Both the position numbers and the translations under genes were made by a program. The notes under the pieces are model-generated. The model was not told the origin of the DNA. It did not search any database and was given only the letters and a program-made list of their open reading frames with translations. A DNA stretch of 64,000 nucleotides, from assembly GCF_001659605.2 (NCBI RefSeq), contig NC_035172.2:21993973-22057972 (forward strand). The letters run 5' to 3'. How positions within the stretch are numbered: the first letter of the stretch is position 1; each line of letters starts with the position of its first letter. Positions 35,103 through 46,465 of the stretch are shown piece by piece. This DNA is from Manihot esculenta. Its lineage: Eukaryota > Streptophyta > Magnoliopsida > Malpighiales > Euphorbiaceae.

Positions 35103-38100
35103 ATGAGAGGAACCCGTCGATCTGCAAGATTGACTGGAGTACCACCTGAGGATGAGGGCACGAGCGCCCGTCCTCCTACATTGCCTAGGGCAATGTCATG
35201 TAGATCAAATAGAGAAAGAGTGTCAAGGGACCCTAGAAGGTCTTTTGATGCTAGCAGAAGGGGGACAGATAGAGGAGGAAGTTCTTCAGATGTGAGGGAG
35301 GTTATGGAAGAGGATCAAAGGAGGGATGGGAATCTGGATGTCAGCATGGAGGAAGAAGGGACAGGGGAGTCACAGGGAGGCGCTCAGGCCTCGGGGTATG
35401 GTTTTCCACCCCATTATCCACCCTTCCCACAGGGTTCAGGGTATCTGATGGGAGGCACATCGGATTATTCCAGTTTTAACCCCTACCCTACCTACATGCC
35501 TTATCCACCTTTCTATCCACCTTACACACAGTACCCAGCTTATCCACCCTCACCCTTCTATCCTAACCCGGCAAACCCCACCTCGGGGAATGCCGCACCC
35601 CCACCTCCACCACCTACAAAACCCGCAGCCCCAGTTACTCAACCTTCTAGGCCTAGCTCAGCCGGTGGGAGCAAAGTAAAGATGACAGACTACCTTAAGC
35701 TGGATGCTCCCAAATACAAGTCAGGGGATGATCCCTTTGAGTATCTGAGAGTAGTGAAGATGATAACTGATGAGCTAGGGGCAGATGACAGCAGGGCCAT
35801 TCAGATGGCAGGGTTCACCTTAAAGTGCAAAAAGGCACGGGAATGGTTCAAGTGTTATGTGGACCCGAGACTAGACGGCATGACATGGGAGGAATTTGCA
35901 AATGAGTTCGTTGGATGGGCTTTTCCAGAAAGTTCCAGAGAACTGAAGATGATTGAGTTTGAATAGCTGAGGCAGACAGAACACATGAGTGTAGAGGAGT
36001 TCACGGATAAATTCTTGGAGCTATTGCCTTTTTCAGGGCAAGCTCTAGATACGGATTCGAAGAAAGCCAAGAGATATGTTATGAAGCTGCATTCCAGGTA
36101 CTCCTCTTTGATTCAGTTAGTTGAGAGGGAAAGTTTCCACACTGTGGTGGATATGGCGCGAAGGATGGAGGCTAGTGCTATAGTTGAGGGGTCAGTGAAG
36201 CAGTGAGTGACCCAGTCTTCAGGGGTTAAGACCCCAAGCAGAGGAGGGCCAGGTCCCTCTTCTCAGAGCTCAGGTAGCAAGAGGTTGAATAACACCACCA
36301 AGAAGCCGAAGAAGAACAAGTTTTGGAGTAAGTTGAAATCCGGTCTGGGATTTGGAGGTGGCTCGAGCTCAGGCTCAGATGGTACAGAATGCCTAAGGTG
36401 TGGGAGGCCACACAAGGGAGTGTGTCGGGCTGGGACTAATACATGTTTCAGATGTGGACAGGAGGGACACATGGCTCGGGAGTGTCCTAGAGCACCTTTT
36501 ATGGGCCAGCCCCAGCAGACAGCTTCTGGTAGTGTGGCACAGCCAGCAGCTCCAGCCACAACTCAGGGCAGTGGCAGAGGTAGAGGGAGAGGGGCAGCCT
36601 CTTCTTCTGGTTCCCGAGGTGAAGGTCCATCAGCTCCAGCCAGGATCTTCACCATGACTCAGCGGGAGGCTAACACATCCAACACCGTGGTGTCAGGTAA
36701 TCTCATCATTGGGTGTTCTGATGTGTATGCATTAATGGACCCGGGTGCATCTCATTCATTTATTGCTCCGAGAGCCGTTGAGAGGTTGGGTCTGATAGTC
36801 TCTGGGTTAGAGTGTCCCCTATGAGTCAGTGGACCCAAGTGTGACCCATCAGTGGCAGAGTCAGTCTGCCAGTACAGTCCAGTTTTTGTTGAGGGAAGAT
36901 GCCTCTCCGCCGACCTTGTGGTTCTAGATTTGACAGACTTTGACGTCATTCTAGGGATGGATTGGCTATCTACCCATGGTGCTACCTTGGACTGCAGAGA
37001 CAAGGTAGTCAGGTTCAGAGATCAGAACGGGTCAGAGGTCGTCTTCAGAGGAGACAAGAGGGGTACACCTAGAGGTCTGATATCAGCTCTTCAGGCTCGT
37101 AGGTTGCTTAGGAAGGGATGTCAGGGGTATTTGGCTCATGTGAGAGAGCTAGATAGTCAGGTCAGGGAGCCAGCCTCAGTGCCAGTTGTCAGAGAATTTC
37201 AGGATGTTTTTCTAGACGAGCTTCCAGGTTTACCACCTGCTAGGGAGATAGAGTTCGAAATAGAGTTGGTGCCTGGAACTAGACCGATCTCTATCCCTCC
37301 CTACAGGATGGCCCCAGCCGAGTTAAAGGAGTTGAAAGAGCAGTTACAAGAGCTGGTAGAAAAGGGCTTCATCCGACCGAGTACCTCACCTTGGGGTGCT
37401 CCAGTCTTGTTTGTAAAGAAGAAGGATGGGTCCCTCAGACTTTGTATCGACTACAGGCAGTTGAACAAAGTCACTACCAAGAATAGGTACCCTCTGCCAA
37501 GGATCGATGATCTATTCGACCAGCTAGCCGTAGCGGGTTGTTTCTCCAAAATAGATCTGAGATCGGGGTACCATCAGCTAAGGATAAGGGAGGAAGACGT
37601 GCCAAAGACAGCTTTCAGGACCAGATATGGGCATTTTGAGTTCCTTGTAATGCCGTTCGGGTTAACAAACGCCCCTGCAGCATTCATGGATCTCATGAAC
37701 AGAGTGTTTAGCCAGTACTTGGATCACTTCGTTATTGTCTTCATAGATGATATCCTAGTGTATTCCAGGAATGCAGAGGAGCATGCCCATCATTTGAGGT
37801 TAGTTCTGCAGACCTTGAGGGAACATGGTTTGTATGCCAAGTTCTCTAAGTGTGAGTTCTGGCTGAGGAGCATTTCATTCTTGGGGCATGTAGTGTCAGG
37901 AAATGGGATAGAGGTGGACCCCAAGAAGATAGAAGCTGTGGCTAACTGGCCTAGACCCACTTCAGTGACAGAGATTAGAAGTTTCTTGGGTTTGGCAGGT
38001 TACTACAGGAGGTTCGTTCAGAACTTCTCAAAGATTGCAGCTCCTCTGACCAGATTAACCAGGAAGAATAAGAAGTTTGTGTGGACCGACCAGTGCGAAG

Positions 38101-40082
38101 AGAGTTTTGAAGAGCTTAAGAGGAGGTTGACTTCAGCACCAATGTTAGCCCTGCCATCTAGCAATGAAGACTTCTTAGTGTATTGTGATGCGTCCCGTGT
38201 GGGACTGGGTTGTGTGTTAATGCAGAATAAAAGGGTGATTGCTTATGCTTCTAGACAGCTGAAAAAGCATGAGTTGAATTACCCCACACATGACCTGGAG
38301 ATGGCAGCAGTAATCTTTGCACTCAAGATATGGAGGCACTACCTTTACGGGGTTAAATGTGAGATCTTCACAGATCATAAGAGCCTGCAGTACATCTTGA
38401 GTCAGAGGGATCTGAATCTGAGGCAGAGAAGGTGGGTAGAACTGCTTAGTGACTATGATTGAAAAATACAGTACCATCCGGGTAAGGCGAATGTTGTGGC
38501 AGACGCTTTAAGCCGGAAATCACTTGGCAGTTTATCCCACATATCGGCAGAGAGGAGGCCAGTGGTGAAGGAGTTTTACAAGCTCATTGAGGAAGGTCTA
38601 CAGTTGGAGTTGTCTGGTACAGGTGCTTTGGTAGCCCAGATGAGAGTGGCACCCGTGTTTCTGGAGCAGGTGGCTCAGAAACAGCATGAGGACCCAGAGT
38701 TAGTGAAGATTGCCAGGACTGTTCAGACAGGCAAAGATAGTGAGTTCAGATTCGACAGCAAAGGGATCCTCCGCTATGGGAGCAGACTATGTGTGCCAGA
38801 TGACATAGGGCTAAAAGGAGACATTATGAGAGAGGCTCATAATGCAAGATACAGCGTTCACCCCAGAGCCACCAAGATGTATCAAGATCTGAAGAAGGTT
38901 TATTGGTGGCCAGCTATGAAGAAAGAAGTGGCACAGTTTGTGTCAGCCTGCGAAGTGTGTCAGAGGGTGAAGCTGGAACATCAGAAGCCGGCTGAAATGC
39001 TTAACCCGCTACCTATTCCAGAGTGGAAATGGGAGAATATAGCTATGGACTTCGTAGTGGGGTTACCGGCGGCGTCCAACAGATTGGACTCTATATGGGT
39101 GATTGTGGACAGACTCACCAAATCTGCTCACTTCATCCCTGTCAGGAGTGGCTATTCTGTGGACAAGTTGGCGCAGGTGTATGTTGATGAGATCGTCAGG
39201 CTGCATGGGGTTCCTGTTTCGATAGTGTCCGATAGAGGGCCCCAGTTCACCTCCAGATTTTGGCGGAGTCTGCAGAACGCCATGGGTACCAGGTTGGATT
39301 TTAGCACTGCTTTCCATCCACAGACGGACGGACAATCAGAAAGGACCATCCAGACCATAGAGGATATGCTCAGAATGTGTGTGCTGGATTTTGGCGGTTC
39401 TTGGAGGCAGCATCTACCTTTGGTGGAGTTTGCCTATAATAACAGCCATCATGCTAGCATCGGGATGGCTCCATATGAGGCTTTGTATGAGAGAAAGTGC
39501 AGATCACCTGTTTGCTGGGAAGAGGTTGGAGAAAAGGCCTTGGCAGGGCCTGAGCTAGTAGAGATCACCAGCAAGGTGGTACCCATAATCAGAGAAAGGA
39601 TCAAGACTGCTGCAAGCAGACAGAAGAGTTATGCAGACATCCGCAAAAGACAGGTAGAGTTTCAGGAGGGGGATCTGGTATTGCTCAAGGTGTCTCCTAT
39701 GAAAGGAGTGGTTCGCTTTGGGAAGAAAGGTAAACTAGCCCCACGATACATTGGACCCTTTGAAATCTTGCAAAAGATTGGGAATGTGTCGTACAAGCTG
39801 GATTTACCTGCTTCAATGGAAAGAATCCATCCGGTTTTCCATGTTTCAATGTTGAGGAAGCTTGTGTCAGATCCGAGCAAGGTTCTTAGTGAGCCTGATG
39901 TGGAGGTCCAAGAGGATCTCACCTATGTTGAACAGCCAGTACGGATCATAGACACCCAGATCAGAAAGCTAAGAAACAAGGAAATCCCGATGGTGAAAGC
40001 CCTGTGGAACCACCACAATTTGGAAGAATGCACTTGAGAGACACGGGAGTCCATGCTCCAGCAATACCCTTATCTTTTCTAA
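35103..40082 (+). pseudogene. Gypsy element 5 gag-pol: one frame, five stops, no frameshift
   Basis: From the ATG after a CTGTTTTTCAG tract to the stop after YPYLF, 1660 codons stay in one frame. Approximate residues: Pro/Tyr-rich N-terminus 90-180; capsid region 195-370; CCHC knuckle CFRCGQEGHMAREC near 448; protease [11 protein letters not shown] near 543; RT with CIDYRQLN near 780 and FIDDILVYS near 880; RNase H from about 1027; integrase zinc region near 1245-1290 and core MDFVVGLP, VSDRGPQF, SERTIQ at about 1315-1410; chromodomain-like tail 1612-1660. In-frame stops lie at 35964, 36204, 36822, 38460 and 40035; comparison with the sister copies suggests single substitutions at Gln, Ser, Trp, Cys and Trp codons. 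It was intact when it inserted. Confidence 0.93.
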
Positions 40083-40152
40083 GGTTAGTTCCTTGTGAGT
40101 TCATGTGTTTTATATGTATGTTATGTTGTATGCTTTGCATGTGCTAGTTGAG

Positions 40153-40189
40153 GAACATTCGGGGACGAATGTTCTTAAGGGGGGGAGAA
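40153..40189 (+). promoter_or_regulatory. Stem-loop and polypurine tract of element 5
   Basis: A GAACATTCG / CGAATGTTC hairpin (40153-40174) is followed by the purine tract AAGGGGGGGAGAA (40177-40189) directly before the 3' LTR. Confidence 0.9.
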
Positions 40190-42501
40190 TGTAATACCCG
40201 GCTAGACTCCGGTATCGGAATTCCTACCGTCCGGTGGAATCTTGGGTGTCGGAGACCTCTAGTAGGGTAGAAACATGTTTTCATAAAATGTTTTAATGTA
40301 TTTCATGATTTTAAGTAAAAAGGGAAATGACTTTTTTTCATGAAAACAACCTTGGAGGAAAACTCAGGTTCGGCTGCCGAACATGCATGCACTTCGGAAG
40401 TGCTTTAGGCCCCCGAAAGCATAAGTGAGGGAAGTCCAGGTTCGGCCGTCGAACCTCAAGTTCAGCCGCCGAACATGGCATGCATGCAGAGGCACTTTCG
40501 GCTCCCGAACGTGGCCTGGCTAGCCACCTATAAAGGGGTCCCTTAGCCGAAAACGGGCGAGCTTTTTTCCTCATTTTCGGCCAAGGTGAGCTCTCCGCCA
40601 TCCCTCACCGGTTTTGAGCTCCTTCCTTCAAATCTTTCTCGATTTTCATTTGTTTTACCCTTGTTTTGAAGATTTTGAGCATTTGAGAAAGTTTTGGAGC
40701 TTGGAGGTTCAAGGAACTCTCTCTCTCCCATTTTCCGAGGTAGGGTCGTTCACCTCTCGATCTTCAAGAGGTAAGGGTCGATCTTGAGCTTATGGCATGT
40801 TTTAAGTAAGTTTTAAGTAGATCTATGGGGTAGAGTGCATGTTTAGCTCATGGTTAGGTTTATGGGTTTAATATGTGTTTATGAAGAATGTGAGTTGTTT
40901 GATGTGTTGTAGTTGGGGTTTTTGATGATTTGAAGCCCTTAGGAACTTGTATGCTTGTTTGTGTATGATTGGGAATGTTGTAGATTAGGTTTATGCATGT
41001 TTGAATGGTTTTGGGAGGCAAATGTGCATGAGGAACCAAGTTTATGCCCTTTGGCAGAAACCAGGTTCGGCAGCCGAAGGACTTTCGGCCGCCGAACCTG
41101 CCTGGGAGGCAAGCCTTTCGGCTGCCGAAGCCTGCCCCCGAAAGGAGACTTTCGTCTCTGTCTGGGAGTTTCGGCCGCCGAAAGTGCCGCCGAACATGCA
41201 TGAGTTTCGTCTCTGTCTGGGAGTTTCGGCCGCCGAAGGTGCCGCCGAACCTGCCTGACTTTCGGCTCTGGAGGGACTTTCGGCCGCCGAACCTGCCGCC
41301 GAAAGTGCCCTGTCCAGCCTTCCTTTGCATGTTTTTGCATGGATGTTTGAGGTGTTTTAGAGGGTTTTTGGGGGATGTTTTTAGAGTTATGTTCATGTAT
41401 GTTTGGTCCCTCATTTGAGTCCACCCGTGTAGGTCCGGACCCGAGGAACCGAGGACCCCAGCAGTGAGTCAGCTGCTCCAGTGTCTGGTCAGAGCTATCC
41501 AGAGGTGAGTGGAATAACTTATTACATTTTAAAGCAAACAAATGGACATTTTTAGCATGACTCACGCATCATTAATGCCATGAGATATACTAGGTTGTTG
41601 CATTAGAATTCACGAATATGTTGCATTGCATAAATTGTTGTTGATGTGGATGAATGTTGGATGATCCATAGTCCTCGACCTATGATGTGACGATATGATA
41701 TGTACGGTATGGAAAGTAAGACCAGTGGGACCCATTCTACGTTCGCTGGCACTATGTAAGAGGAAGACCAGGACCCATTCTACGTTCTGGCACAGTTGGA
41801 CTGTTATGTTATGCCATGTAAGAGAAAGACCAGGACCCATTCTACGTTTTGGCACAGTTGGACTATGTAGAGGACTATTGGTGACAAATTCATCCTTGAT
41901 GTGATTAGCTGTGTTGTGATGCATTCCATGTTACCATATGTTTTAAATATTTTTATTTATTCTGCTCACTGGGCTCTAGTAGCTCACCCCTCTCCCTAAT
42001 CCCCCAGGTTTGCAGGCACAGGGTAGACCAGGAGGTCGGCAAGAGTAGTGAAGTCTCGTCTATGTAATAGCTAGTGTGGACATGATAAATGTATTTGATG
42101 TTATGTAAAAGTACAGTTTAGACATGTATGTAATGACATTGAGGATTAGAGTTTGTGTTTGACCCAATATGTAAGTTATCCCTTTTAATACATGATCTTA
42201 GATGTTTTATGATGTTTATGTAAACCAACTCAACTTATGTTGTATCGCCCATTGGGGCATTGATGAGATCCCAAAGAGGGGTCAAAGCTTATGATGATGT
42301 CTATGTTCAGTGCACGCACAGGTTGAGTTTGGTGTATGAAAGAATGTATGAAAGAAAAGTTTTAATTTTTATGTATGTTGTTGATCATGTATGGGATTAA
42401 ACAGGTTTACAGGTTGCATGTCAGGCTTGCTACGGGTCCCGGCGGCCTTAAGCCGACCTGGATCCTAGCGCCGGTAGCGGTCCGATTTTCGGGTCGTTAC
42501 A
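40190..42501 (+). repeat. 3' LTR of element 5
   Basis: A 2312-bp LTR of the element 1 subfamily with a TATA box at 40529 (TATAAAGG), TTCGG cluster 1 (40367-40510), a donor-like CAAGAG/GTAAGG near 40765, TTCGG cluster 2 (41065-41310) and a three-copy AGACCAGGACCCATTCTACG array (41718-41870). Being the only complete LTR of this element, it is also its only possible LTR promoter, and it points away from gag-pol. Confidence 0.93.
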
Positions 42502-42573
42502 CTACGGGTCCCGGCAGCCTTAAGCCGACCTGGATCCTAGCGCCGATAGCGGTTCGATTTTCGGGTCGTTACA
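42430..42573 (+). repeat. 72-bp tandem duplication of the LTR terminus
   Basis: The last 72 bp of the LTR (42430-42501, CTACGGGTCCC...GTCGTTACA) are repeated directly at 42502-42573 with about three substitutions. The second copy ends at the junction with element 4. Confidence 0.92.
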
Positions 42574-42621
42574 CCGCCGGAAGGTAGGGATTCTGATGCC
42601 GGAATCTAGCCGGGTATTACA
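42574..42621 (-). repeat. Element 4 LTR, terminal 48 bp
   Basis: CCGCCGGAAGGTAGGG...AGCCGGGTATTACA is the reverse complement of an LTR start. It abuts ATTGG at 42622 and completes element 4. Confidence 0.85.
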
Positions 42622-43215
42622 ATTGGAATATGTAGAGGGTTACTGGTGACAAGTCCATCTTGATGTGAATTATTTGTGTTGTGACGCATTTCATTCGAGC
42701 ATATATTTATTAAACTATTTTTATGTTCTGCTCACTAGGGTGTTGTAGCTTATCCCTTTCTCCTAACCCCAGGTTTGCAGGGTCAAGGATAGCTCGGGGC
42801 AGTCGGCATAGTTGCTGGTATAGTCAAATGTAATAGTATAGATGTGGACATGTAATATCTTTATGGTTTTAGAATTGTGCTTTACCCTAGTGGTTGTCTT
42901 GTAATCCCTGTTTACATGATCCTTATGTAAAAGTTTTTAATTATAAGTTTATGTTTGAACTAAACTTGAGGCATGTAATGTTCACCATACTAGAGCATTT
43001 GATGAGGGTTCTAGTATGGGTTTATGTTTTCAGGTTAATACATGCACAAGTCGAGTCATGGTTCATGAAATGCTTAAGTTTTTATTATTATGTATGATCA
43101 TGTATGGGATTTTATTAAGTACATAGGATGTATAGTAGGCTTGCTACGGGCTCCGATGACCTTAAGTCGATCTGAACTCTAGCACCAGTAGCGGTCCAGT
43201 TTTCGGGTCATTACA
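42622..43215 (+). repeat. 3' LTR of element 3, right part
   Basis: Resumes with ATTGG and matches 25583-26178 of the 5' LTR. It ends GGGTCATTACA at 43215, followed by the CTGAC duplication. Confidence 0.92.
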
Positions 43216-43420
43216 CTGACTCTTTCAATATTTGCTTTGATTCAATTAGTTATAAATATATTCCCTTGGTTTCAGATGTATATTTTAGTTAGTTGTGATT
43301 TCTTTTTCCTTAGTTGTAGCTTCATATCTATTGTATTTGGGTATAAAAGCCACGCTACTGTACTTCACTAAAGACAACTTTCTACTATTCACTTCTCTAT
43401 CTGCTGATTGTATATCTACA
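43216..43420 (+). repeat. Copia A 3' LTR, right part (end tentative)
   Basis: After CTGAC the copia LTR continues. GTATAAAAGCC near 43342 is a plausible TATA box. The right end is placed tentatively at TATATCTACA (43420), because from there the minus strand reads as hAT transposase. The 5' LTR is outside the window, so this end cannot be checked. Confidence 0.5.
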
Positions 43421-44534
43421 ATTACATATTTATCAAATACATTTTCAAATTTTAGTGCAGAACTTAACGTTAGATAAGTAGAAATCTACTTAATGCATAT
43501 ATCTAAGCATGAAGAACTCTTACTTTCTATCCCTTCCATCTGATAACATACCTTAAACTTTTACAATCTAGCAGAAGATTGCCTAATATATTTAACTGCC
43601 TCTCTAACGTTTTTAATTGGAGCAATGCTATCCTTCATTCCATCAACAATAACTAAATTAATTATATAGACAATACATTTTATATGAAGGTATTCACAAT
43701 TTAAAATACTAAGCCTTCTATCATTGATTTTGTTTTTCAAATAGGCAACAACAACATCATTTGAACTAGCAATATCAACAGTTATAGTAAAGACTTTCTT
43801 AATTCCCTAGTTAAGCAAGCACCTCTCAACTATCATGCCTATATCATCACTTTTATGACTTGTAATAGGATAAAAATTAATAGTTTTCTTGTGTATGGTT
43901 TAACTATCATCAATTTAATGTGCAGTGACACACATATAATTGATTTTTTACAATGAAATTCATGTATATGTGGTAACACAAACCTTTTTTACTAGTCTTC
44001 TAAAAAAAATTTTAATTTTTTCCTCTTCTCTAAATACAAGTCATAACAATCCCTTGATACTGTCTAATGAGATAGTATTTAAAACTTAGGTTGTGTCAAC
44101 CCATTCTCTAAACCCTTCCCTTTCTACAAACATAAACAGAAACTCATCAATAATAATCATTTTAGCTAGTTTCCATCTTAAAACCTCTTGATCAAAATGC
44201 AATGTACTTATTGTAGCTAACTAGGTCCCTCCTCCCTCTTGTGTACTACAAATGGGTTGCAAAAGTAGTTGAGATTATCTTGTAGTCATACTATGAGAGT
44301 TTTTTATGCATAGACATATGATTTCTAAGTGAAGTAGTGCCATTCTTTTTTAGATTAGAAAAAATATTCTTTATTACAATAATTACACTTACCTTTTTGC
44401 GCACTAATATTATCGACAAACTTAATGAAGTGATCCCAAATTGTTGATCTTGGCTTCATGCTCCTCCTCTTCATTTTGGAAGTAGTTTCTTCTGCTTCAG
44501 TTTGGCTTGAAGCAATTGGAGGTTGATTAGGCAT
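43421..44534 (-). pseudogene. hAT (Ac-like) transposase relic
   Basis: The minus strand, from an ATG at 44534 (MPNQPPIASSQTEAEE), carries a BED-type zinc finger (STIWDHFIKFVD, KGKCNYCNKEY, then TSLRNHM; about 44290-44470). It then decays and becomes clear again as GIKKVFTITVD-ASSNDVVVAYLKNKI (about 43720-43800) and INLVIVDGMKDSIAPI-VREAVKYIRQS (about 43570-43670), typical of plant hAT transposases. Several stops and frame breaks show it is dead. The C-terminal part including the dimerisation region is absent: copia A appears to have inserted here, leaving the rest left of the window. Confidence 0.8.
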
Positions 44535-46354
44535 TGTAAAAAGAGGATTATTTGATACTCTTGTTGTGCCTCTTCCATCCTTAAATAAAAATTATTCTGT
44601 ATAAATTAAATGCATAAATAATTAACACATATTTAAAGGATTATAAAAAAATAATAATAATACACAACATAGAAGTAACTTGCAAACAGTGAATTGCAAT
44701 TAAATTAAAAAAAAAAAAAAACACAGTAACAAATTGAAGGCACAACCATAATATGCAATCAAATTTTTTATAAAAAAGATACATATTATAAAATAACTTG
44801 CAAACAATGAATTGCAAATATAGTGAGAAATTATTTGAATTAAATAGATAAATAAATAGAAGTAATTTATTTTATTCATATGTTATTTTATTCATGTGTG
44901 TGTGACTGTGTCGGTGAACATCAATATAAAATTTGTAAAGATACTTTGATGGATAAATAATTCATCCATATGCGTATACATTAAAAAATTAACTTGTTTA
45001 GCTGGTTACGTTAATCTTGATTTGCTAATAAGATAACACTAACATATATTTCACTTAATCAGATAATTTGTTTTTATGTGTCAACCCTTTATGCTTAAAC
45101 TTGTGATAACATAAATTTTATAATTTATTACTAAAAAAAATTCACTATTGTATGAATTGAAAAATTTAGCAGCAACTGAGGCCTGAAATCGAATCAAAGA
45201 TAATTGAAAAGGGAAAAATAAAGAATTAATAATGGGTTAGAGGACTATTTTTGACAATATCACACTATGTCACAATATCACATTCAGTCATTCACAATGA
45301 CACTATATCAAAGCATTGCTTATTTTTCATTCTAAATCCCTTGCTTATTTTTCACTATCACATTATCACAGTATCATATTCAGTCATTCACAATGACACT
45401 ATATCAAAGCATTGGTTATTTTTCATTCTAAATCTCTTGCCTATTTTTCACTATCACATTCATAACCACACTATATCAAAGCATTGCCTATTTTTCACTC
45501 TAAATTCTTTGCCTATTTTTTATAGTATTACACTATATTATAGTATCACGTTCACAATCACACTATATTAAAGCATTGCATAATAGCTAATAAATTAAAA
45601 GAAAATACAGCAAGAATAAAAATATAGAAATTATAGAAATCAATATCACCACCCATAAAAAAATTTAATTAAGTAGAATAGCTAATTAATTAAAAAAAAT
45701 ACATAAACTCATCAAGAATAGAGACATGTAAATAAAAAAAACCTACAACAATAGAATTGAAAATCACCACTCACAGTAATTAACTAGTGCATTGTTGGGA
45801 GGACAATCGCAGAGCGATGATGACTATGAAGACTAGAGTGACTGAGAGGTGAGTGGGACAACCCAACTAGAGAGAGGAGAATTTCTGCTCATCGAAAGCC
45901 TGAGAGATCGAATAAGATCTTAGGAATAGGCGATTGGCAAGAGACAAGAGTGCACAACTATGGAGACTTGGAGGAGAGAGACTAATAGTGAGAGGGACAA
46001 AGAGTCAAAGACGCGACGTGATGAGATGCAAAGAGAGAAAGTTGGATAAGAGGACTGAGGTCTAAGAGAGAGTCAGAGAGATCATGAGCGACGAGAACGG
46101 GTGTGGGTGGGACTTGTGTTTCAAAATAATAATATGTTTTAACCTAAACAAAAAGTGTAAAATACATAGTTTTATGGAGAATTTCGGTCAGTCAAGTTCA
46201 ATCGAAATATTTCTTCTCTAGAACTGAATTGATCAAACTTAAATTCTCAAAAATCAAAACTGAACCAAACTATTTTTATTTTGAAATCAAATCAAATTGT
46301 TAAATTAAATTGGTTTTCAGTTTTTTTATTTAAATTGGATAGTGTTCACCCCTA
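44535..46354 (-). mobile_element. 5' non-coding part and terminus of the hAT element
   Basis: Between the transposase start and 46354 lie AT-rich DNA, a tandem array (45241-45600), and a G/A-rich stretch (45790-46110) that could be the leader of the transposase gene. The segment ends with a hAT-like terminus: read on the minus strand from 46354 it begins TAGGGGTGAACACTATCC and continues with runs like AATTTGATTTGATTT and TTTGGTTCAGTTTTGATT, typical of hAT subterminal DNA. The other end is not in the window, so the inverted repeat and 8-bp duplication cannot be confirmed. Confidence 0.55.
45241..45600. repeat. Imperfect tandem repeat, about 72-96 bp, roughly four units
   Basis: Units anchored by ACACTATATCAAAGCATTG (near 45301, 45397, 45469, 45561) alternate with TTATTTTTCA(T/C)TCTAAAT. 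Spacing is about 96, 72 and 92 bp. An open frame across it only reflects the repeat. Confidence 0.8.
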
Positions 46355-46455
46355 ATTCATGGATGTAGGTTGGTATTTAGCCAAACCATATTATATGTCT
46401 CTTTTATTTTTTTGTGGCAATAAGTAATTTTTTCCCAACAAGTGGTATAGGAGCC
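46355..46455 (+). mobile_element. End of an older copia-type LTR with primer-binding site
   Basis: The stretch ends TTTTTTCCCAACA (46440), followed by AGTGGTATAGGAGCC. That is the usual LTR end and initiator-Met primer site (TGGTATCAGAGCC) with changes. The LTR is cut on the left by the hAT terminus. The following sequence would be its leader; no coding region was recognised. Confidence 0.5.
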
Positions 46456-46465
46456 TAGTTCAAAA

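Larger units (their letters stand above)
34529..42573 (+). mobile_element. Gypsy element 5 (5' LTR truncated)
   Basis: The element keeps only the last 303 bp of its 5' LTR (34529-34831), then primer site, gag-pol, polypurine tract and a complete 3' LTR (40190-42501) plus a 72-bp terminal duplication (42502-42573). The 5' remnant aligns without indels to 42199-42501 of the 3' LTR, with a handful of substitutions. About 2 kb of 5' LTR and about 740 bp of the neighbouring element 4 LTR are gone, which fits a single deletion. No target duplication can be checked. Confidence 0.9.
33093..42621 (-). mobile_element. Element 4: minus-strand gypsy LTR split by element 5
   Basis: The insert starts TGTAACAGCCCGAAAATCGG and ends AGCCGGGTATTACA, the two ends of one LTR read backwards. 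Perfect ATTGG duplications flank it (33088-33092 and 42622-42626). LTR sequence is visible at 33093-34528 and 42574-42621, with element 5 between. Compared with the other minus-strand LTRs, roughly 740 bp next to the element 5 junction are missing. No internal coding region of its own is seen, so it was probably a solo LTR before element 5 arrived. Confidence 0.85.
24122..43215 (+). mobile_element. Gypsy element 3, full length, with elements 4 and 5 nested in its 3' LTR
   Basis: 5' LTR 24122-26178, interior with gag-pol, 3' LTR 31523-33092 plus 42622-43215. The target duplication CTGAC is perfect (24117-24121 and 43216-43220). The LTR start has decayed from TGTAATACC to TATAATACC. LTR divergence and coding decay are greater than in elements 1, 2 and 5, so this is the oldest gypsy insertion among the full-length ones here. 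Confidence 0.93.

Noticed and set aside
43295..43477. 60-residue plus-strand open frame
   Set aside because: It straddles the copia A LTR and the antisense of the hAT transposase relic.
45251..45571. 106-residue open frame
   Set aside because: It lies wholly in a tandem repeat array and shows the repeat period.
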